The translations under genes were made by a program, and so were the position numbers. A DNA stretch of 64,000 nt from Coniella vitis (Eukaryota > Ascomycota > Sordariomycetes > Diaporthales > Schizoparmaceae). Positions 57,859 through 64,000 of the stretch are shown in pieces. The DNA is taken from assembly GCA_011317545.1 (NCBI GenBank), contig WUJK01000010.1, forward strand, positions 992,001 through 1,056,000, written 5' to 3'. Every line of letters begins with the position of its first letter. Position 1 is the first letter of the stretch. The notes beneath the pieces are model-generated. The model saw only the letters and a list, made by a program, of their open reading frames with translations, searched no databases and was not told the DNA's origin.

Positions 57859-59613
57859 TTTCGGAAGCGTGTGTATTCTCGGTAGTCGTCCTAGTCGTCT
57901 TGGGTCGAAGAGCCGGAGCGTCGAGAGCAGGCCTGTACGTAACAGTGACGAGGTGGGGATTGCGAATTGCGCACAGTGATCCACTGGAAAGTCGTTTGAG
58001 AAGCCTCCAGAGATACAGGAGGATATATTCTGTTCTTGTCGTCTGTCGCATGCGGCAGCTGGCTTCTGGAAAAGGGTCGACGTGGTTTTGGATTGGACGG
58101 AGGACGAACTGTCTGGAAGAAAGGCGAACGCGGGAGAGAAAACTTGGAAGAAGACCGCGTGGTCATTGTTCTGGCAGGACGACCCTAATTATGAAGGATA
58201 CACGCTGATACTGTCTCTGGTTCCCATTAGGGCGGGTGTTAGTGGGCTTGGTGGGCTCCAGCAGGAGGCCCGTTCCGCGGGGTGCTCTTCCCTGCAAAGC
58301 TTCTCTCTAATTACATACGTACTTCCAGTACATAATAGACGCAGCCGGGTCTCAGGGATCGTGGCCACCCATGACATGTTAGCGTCAGCCTCCGCCAACG
58401 CTCAGATCAGGGGCCAGCAGGCGGTACGCGTCCATTGCTACAGCGGCCGCACTGATGCTATGACCGCCCAGGTACACACGCCTCGCCCGAGTAGGCTGCA
58501 GTCGGGTTCTGACGTGCAGAAGGGAGCCAGCCAAGATCAATAATGGGCTGTGCTAATGACGTCCGACACAAGCCCATCTCTGTCGCCCTGACGTTCTTGT
58601 GTGCCAGAAGAACGTCCCTCCAGCTGGTCGCAGTGTCTTAAGCAGCGCGGTTCCAGGCCCTTCCTACGCCAATCCTCCCGGCTCCTGCGCGAAGGCCCTA
58701 CGCCACATCGTGAGGGTGTACATAAAAGTAGCTCCTATGTTGAACAGAAACGGCCCAGAGGCCAATTTTTGCTTAGGTGAGCTGCTCTGCGCTCTGCATA
58801 TCGTAGGATGGGAGACAAAGCACTTAACAGCGCGGCCTAAGGGCCTAACAGCCCGACAGCCTGACAGCCTGTCACCCCTGACACCCCTGACAGGAACAAG
58901 CAAACTTGATATGAAGCTGGCGGTACATATACTATGTAGCCTCCAAGGCTCGGGCTCCTTTCCACGTGACACTGGCCGGCTAGCCAGCCAGCCAGCCAGG
59001 CCGGCCATCCAGCTTTTGCTAGGAATGTTGACTCAGCAGGGCTCAAAGTACTATGTACATGCCCATGCCATCCCAGCAGAAGCAGATGACGAAACAGGCC
59101 AGCTACGCACTTATCGACGAGCTGCTAGGCTGCCCAGCATAGCAGCAAGTCCATACGGTTGGCCAGCAATTGTTCTGGAGCTCGGCTTACCTGTCTTCTT
59201 TTTCGACGCCTTCACCCTAGCCACGTCCAACTGTCCAGCTGAGGCCGCACTCCCAACTCACTGTCGCCTGCGTTCTCCTTCAGCGACTTGCACAGCGTGT
59301 TTGGCCGGCCACTTCAACGGCAAACGGCAAGGCCAGCTTGTCATCGCCACCCTGGAAAAAAGGTCCCGCCCCTCGACTGCCCAGCGATCCCGAGCTCCCC
59401 TCACGCTCCCTCGATAACCTCAACCATAAGCCCAGGGCAACACCACCGCAACCCATTGCGACCTGCGCCCAAGGACTCGTTTGGACGCGCACATCACCGT
59501 GCTTTCCTTCTGACCGTACCGTCTGCTCCCTCACGCCGATATCGCAGACTTCCACCGGCTCAATCGCCTACTTTCAGACCTGAGCACGGCAGTCCCCCTC
59601 TCCCTGCGACATC
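57859..59613. other. Divergent promoter region between the membrane protein gene and SEC24
   Basis: Long frames (58082-58543 +, 58599-59417 +, 58664-59046 -) lack ATG starts in good context and read as low-complexity Ala/Pro/Arg-rich sequence, so I treat them as chance. Short repeats occur: GACAGCCTGACAGCCTG followed by ACCCCTGACACCCCTGAC at about 58854-58891, and GCCAGCCAGCCAGCCAG near 58981-59000. The last 150 bp are C-rich, consistent with the SEC24 leader. Confidence 0.5.
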
Positions 59614-62528
59614 ATGTCTGCACCCCAGGACTACGGCCAAGGCCAGCCTGGCTTCCAGCAACCCTACGATGGACAGGCCTACGAAAACCCCGCCGCCTCT
59701 CCACCGCCGCCAGCAGCTCAGCAGGCTGTCGACGCCGGCCCCAAGAAGAAGAAGAGAGCGTACGCTGCTGGCGCATTCGACGTGGGCAGTGGCGGCAATG
59801 CTGCCGTAGGAGGCCAGCTGCCAGCTGGAGGCCAGTTTGGTGCTCCTCAACCTGCTGCATTGGGCGGATATGGTGACTATCCTGGCCGGGAGCAGCAGCC
59901 CGTTGCTGCCGGCTATCCTGGTGCGCAGCAATTCACCCCCGTAGGCGCACCTGGATACCCTCAACCTGACTACGGTGCCCCTGCGCCTGGCGTTGCTGGC
60001 ATAACCCAGGGCATGTCGAACATGCAAATGGGAGGAAGTCAGTCTGCCCCTCAGCAACAGCAAGTTCCGGCTCGTGCTGGGCCTCTAAATCAACTCTATC
60101 CGACCGATTTGCTGAACCAGCCCTTCAATGTCTCGGAGCTGGATCTGCCTCCACCGCCGATTATTCTTCCTCCCAACGTAAGTCTGCAGTACAGCTTGTG
60201 GGTGTCCTTTGTAGTCCGCTAATCATATGCATAGTCGAGTTGTACTCCCTCTGAGGATGCGAACTGCCCTCCCAAATATGTCCGATCCACCCTCAACGCC
60301 GTGCCAACGACACACTCACTCCTCAAAAAGTCCAAGCTTCCGTTCGCGCTCGTTATTCAGCCATATGCCTCCCTTCATGATATGGATGACCCCGTGCCTG
60401 TTGTCCAGGACCAGGTTATCTCAAGGTGTCGACGGTGTCGCTCGTATATCAACCCATATGTGACTTTTCTCGATCACGGTCACAGATGGCGGTGCAACAT
60501 GTGCAATCTTTCCAACGATGTCCCACAAGCCTTTGACTGGGATGCTGCAGCCCAGAAGAGTGTCGACCGGTGGCAGCGTGCTGAGCTCAACCATGCAGTG
60601 GTTGAGTTTGTGGCTCCTCAGGAATACATGGTGCGGCCACCTCAGCCCCTGGTTTACCTCTTTCTGTTCGACGTGAGCTATGCCGCCGTCTCCACTGGTC
60701 TTCTGGCTACAAGCGCGAGAACAATCCTGGACAGTCTCAACAGAATACCTAACGCTGATAGGCGCACTCGTCTGGGCTTCATTGCTGTTGACTCGAGCCT
60801 GCACTACTTTTCCATACCCAAGGACTCGGACGAGAGTGGCGAGACTAACATGCTGGTTATAAGCGACCTGGACGAGCCTTTCCTACCAGTGCCCACGGAA
60901 CTTTTGGTGCCGCTGAGCGAGTCTCGCCAAAGCATCGAGAACTTTTTGAGCAAGCTTCCAGACATGTTCGTTAACAACCAGAACAATGGGTCCTGTATGG
61001 GGTCTGCCTTGAGGGCTGGTCATAAACTCATCTCTCCTGTCGGAGGCAAGATTGTGGTCTTGACCGCCTCGTTGCCCAACCTAGGTTACGGAAAGCTCGA
61101 TATGAGAGAGGACAAGAAACTTCTGGGCACTTCCAAAGAGAATAATCTCCTCCAGACAGCGAATGGCTTCTACAAGAGCTTCGCTGTTGAGTGCTCCAAG
61201 AATCAGGTCTCGATCGACATGTTCCTCTTCAGTTCGCAGTACCAGGATGTTGCGTCCCTGAGCAACCTGCCTCGCTACACCGGTGGCCAGACTTGGTTCT
61301 ATCCTGGCTGGAATGCTGGACGACCCGAGGACGCCATCAAGTTTGCTTCGGAATTTAGTGACTACTTATCCTCAGAAATTGGCCTCGAAGCTGTGCTGAG
61401 AGTACGCGCCACGACGGGTCTGAGAATGAACACCTTCTACGGCAACTTCTTCAACCGAAGCTCTGATCTCTGCGCGTTCCCCGCTTTTCCTCGCGACCAG
61501 TGTTATGTGGTTGAAGTCGCCATCGATGAGAGTCTCACTAAGAATATGATCTGTATGCAAACGGCCGTCCTTCATACCACGTGCAATGGCGAGCGACGGA
61601 TTCGGGTCATGACCCTAGCACTGCCTACAACGCAGAGCTTGGCAGATGTCTATGCTTCTGCTGACCAGTGCGCCATCACCACCTACTTTAGTCACAAGGC
61701 GGTTGAGAAGGCACTGAGCGGTGGCCTGGATGCAGCCCGCGACTCGTTGCAGTCCAAGGTTGTCGAGCTCCTCCAGACGTTCAGAAAAGAATTGGCTGGT
61801 GGCAGCATGGGTGGAGGCCTTCAGTTCCCCGCCAACTTGCGTGGTCTGCCTGCCTTGTTCCTTGGTTTGATCAAGCATGTGGGTCTACGCAAGTCGGCTC
61901 AGATCCCCTCGGATTTGCGATCTGCAGCGCTCTGCTTGCTGTCTACACTGCCTCTACCATTGTTGATGCAGTACATCTACCCCAAGCTGTACTCGCTGCA
62001 TGATATGCCTGACATTGCTGGCACTCCTGACCCCGAGACTAGCCAGATTGTGCTGCCGCCGCCTTTGAACCTGTCCTCGGAGCGTTTTGTTTCGTACGGG
62101 CTGTACCTCATTGACGATGGTCAGACGCAGTTCTTGTGGGTTGGCCGCGATACGGTGCCTGCCCTGTTGCAGGATGTCTTTGGCGTTACCGACAGGACAC
62201 AGCTGCATGTGGGCAAGGGCACTGTGCCGGAACTCGACAATGACTTCAACGAACGTATTCGGGCTGTCATCCAGAAGAGCAGGGACTACAAATCCAAGGG
62301 TGTTGGCAGCATCATCCTGCCGCACTTGTACATTGTGCGTGAAGACGGCGAGCCAAGCCTGAAACTTTGGGCACAGACGTTGCTGGTAGAGGACCGGGCG
62401 GACCAGGGTATGAGCTTCGCCCAGTGGATGGGAGTACTTAGAGAAAAGGTACGTATCTAGCTTTGGTTCCTATGGCTTCCTTTGCGAAAGCTAGGCGCTA
62501 ACAAGACTATATCTAGGTCGTCCAGTAA
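59614..62528 (+). CDS. SEC24: Sec24, COPII coat cargo-adaptor subunit
   Basis: COPII inner-coat subunit that binds cargo signals and pairs with Sec23 on ER exit vesicles. Three exons: 59614-60177, 60235-62448, 62517-62528; 929 aa, the usual fungal length. The N-terminal 160 residues are Gly/Pro/Gln/Ala-rich and disordered. The zinc finger has C253, C256, C275 and C278 within ISRCRRCRSYINPY...WRCNMCNL. The vWA-like trunk follows (PLVYLFLFDVSYAAVSTG), then beta-sandwich and helical domains, and a C-terminal gelsolin-like domain (about residues 790-910; FLWVGRDTVPALL). The last exon holds only VVQ and the stop; its intron has a CTAAC branch site. Start chosen at MSAPQDYGQ, the first ATG of the frame. 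Confidence 0.96.
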
Positions 62529-64000
62529 TTTGATCAGAGGCATTATGCTTTTGTAGGCACTCTAATTGTATAGATGTTCCAACTGTCCTGAAAGAACCAA
62601 TAATTAAGCATTCCATATGCAATCCTTATTCAACGCTGGTGGTCCAATCCGATCTTATTCTGTAGATGTATGCCAATGAGATATCCCGGCTCATCCCGAG
62701 ACTCTTGAAAGGGCTGACAGTCTGTCAGCCGAACTAGTGTCAGAGAAACCACGGTCGCTCTATCTATCAGTGTTTTAAAAATAAGATAAACAAGATTTTT
62801 TTTTTAAAAAAAAAAAAAAAAGGAGGGGGGGAGAAAAAGGAACGAATTTGTTCGAAGATGAGGGTCAGTCTCAGTCTCTGTTTTTGGCGAGCTGGCTGCG
62901 AGTGAGGTCATCCTAAAGGGCCGCCGTAAGTGGCCACGCCGCCGCGACCGGGCCCGACCACCTCCTGCAAGGCACGGGTTATCCTCGTGGGGAATGCCAT
63001 GTGTATGTATTATGCATGCATAGTATGTACGTGTGATTTATTTTTGGGGGGGGTCAATGAGAGGTGACAGGTCGGGATGAGCCTGGGTATCGGGGTCATT
63101 ATTTGCTTCGGCCCCTTTGGATCTTTCGGGCGCTCTCATTGTTTCCACACAGTCTCCTTGCTTGGACGGTACGCAAGGTCGGTAGACTGATTGTCTGCTC
63201 CTTCTTTGCCAAGTAATCTGGATCTATAAACGTGGCTCAACTAATAAAAAAGACCCCGCATAGCACTGGTAACATAGTGCAGTACATGACAGTGAGTAGT
63301 AAAAGGTCTGTGAGCCCATGAAACAAAGCACCAACATGGGCGCCTAGGGCGAGATGCTGCTTGGTTGGCAGCGGTGTGCTTGGTGTGCTTGATTGTGCTT
63401 TGGTGCGTGTGCGTGTGTGTTCGTTTCGTTGGAGCGCGGCCCCAATGCGTTGCAATGGCTTGTGACAAGTCGAACCAACGCGGTGTGGTGGAAACGAGTC
63501 AAAGAACATACCCAGCCAATACGAGCGCAAAGGGGGGCTTTGTGTGTGTGTATGTGTGTGTGTGTGTGTGTATGTGTGTGTGACTGCCGTGTGGGTAGTA
63601 GAGGCTCCCTAGTGCCTCATTGTAGATGCCTGCTTCTTTGTGTGAGAGTCAGTCTGTCCATCCATCCGTCCTGCCAGTAAGCAGCGCAAGAGCCAGCAGC
63701 AGCAGGAGGAAGGGGCTTCTTCCACGGACAGCAACAGTAAGCGCTGATTCGGGGTAATAACGACGGTAGCAGTGAGGGTTCTCGCAACGGAGCAGAGCCA
63801 GTGAGCAGAAGTGGATAGGACCCAAGCAGCCAAAAAGGCCCACCTGAGTGGCCCTGCTGTGTCCTGAAATAGTGCCCTGAGGCCACTTGTGCAAGAGACC
63901 GTTCCCATTGCTTACAGTACATTGTACGTCCGTGCAAGCCCTGCCAGGCTCAAGCAGTAGACGGTACCATGGGAGCCCAGTGAATACGCCTTTGTCAGGC
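62529..64000. other. Right-end intergenic region
   Basis: No gene is supported. It holds the presumed SEC24 3' untranslated region, an adjacent T10/A16 inverted homopolymer (62796-62821), G-rich runs near 62824 and 63043, and a GT microsatellite (63541-63582). Frames at 63237-63583 and 63609-63937 are products of these low-complexity stretches. Confidence 0.5.
63541..63582. repeat. GT dinucleotide microsatellite
   Basis: TG repeat with three TA interruptions, in non-coding sequence downstream of SEC24. Confidence 0.95.

Noticed and set aside
58599..59417. 272-codon plus frame upstream of SEC24
   Set aside because: Starts without an ATG, low-complexity Ala/Pro/Arg composition, no domain, and lies in a promoter region.
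62796..62821. T10/A16 run as a pol III terminator or mobile-element tail
   Set aside because: No tRNA-like or retroposon sequence and no target duplication beside it; best read as a simple homopolymer.
1..64000. CRISPR arrays, rRNA genes, bacterial-type operons
   Set aside because: No regularly spaced repeats, no rRNA sequence, and spliced eukaryotic genes throughout.

Overview
The window is nuclear DNA of a filamentous ascomycete (Pezizomycotina). The evidence is short GT-AG introns with CTAAC-type branch sites, two Zn2Cys6 regulators, fungal Sec24 and exportin-5 (Msn5/KapL) genes, and two large AT-rich blocks with the mark of repeat-induced point mutation (RIP): CpA and TpG are almost absent while CpG survives. 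I cannot name the species.

Layout. 1-1026 is low-information flank. 1027-16724 is RIP block 1: two nested Ty3/gypsy chromodomain retrotransposons (X, and Y inside X's 5' LTR) plus two 478-bp miniature LTR elements (TRIMs), closed by target duplications CTTAT/CTTAT. 16725-21946 is a gene island: a conserved hypothetical gene with a damaged 5' end, two minus-strand hypothetical genes, and a small Zn2Cys6 gene whose stop codon is supplied by a solo LTR (21947-22406). 22847-37940 is RIP block 2: chromovirus Z interrupted by a younger chromovirus W (25437-32890, perfect AGGTT duplication). 37941-46949 is gene-poor, with three or four weak hypothetical genes, an intron-bearing tRNA-Ser(TGA) and a small RSA3-like gene. 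46950-62528 is ordinary housekeeping sequence: an exportin-5 gene (5 exons, 1295 aa), a Zn2Cys6 regulator (4 exons, 645 aa), a 100-aa single-pass membrane protein and SEC24 (3 exons, 929 aa). 62529-64000 is non-coding with simple repeats.

All four chromoviruses have gag-pol on the minus strand: zinc knuckle, reverse transcriptase YLDD and integrase with a C-terminal chromodomain. The 5' LTR is therefore the high-coordinate one. Between the chromodomain and the 3' LTR, every copy carries a second ORF on the OPPOSITE strand, encoding a Cys-rich (CxxC...C...CxxC...C) plus coiled-coil protein. Two copies also carry a complete tRNA-Arg(TCT)-like fold on that same antisense strand. This antisense module is the most unusual thing in the window. 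The TRIMs share the polypurine tract and terminal bases of the chromoviruses, so they were probably mobilised by them. The elements are heavily RIPed and dead; W is the least damaged.

Limits: exon calls rest on splice signals and reading-frame continuity only. Family names come from recognising protein sequence, not from a search.
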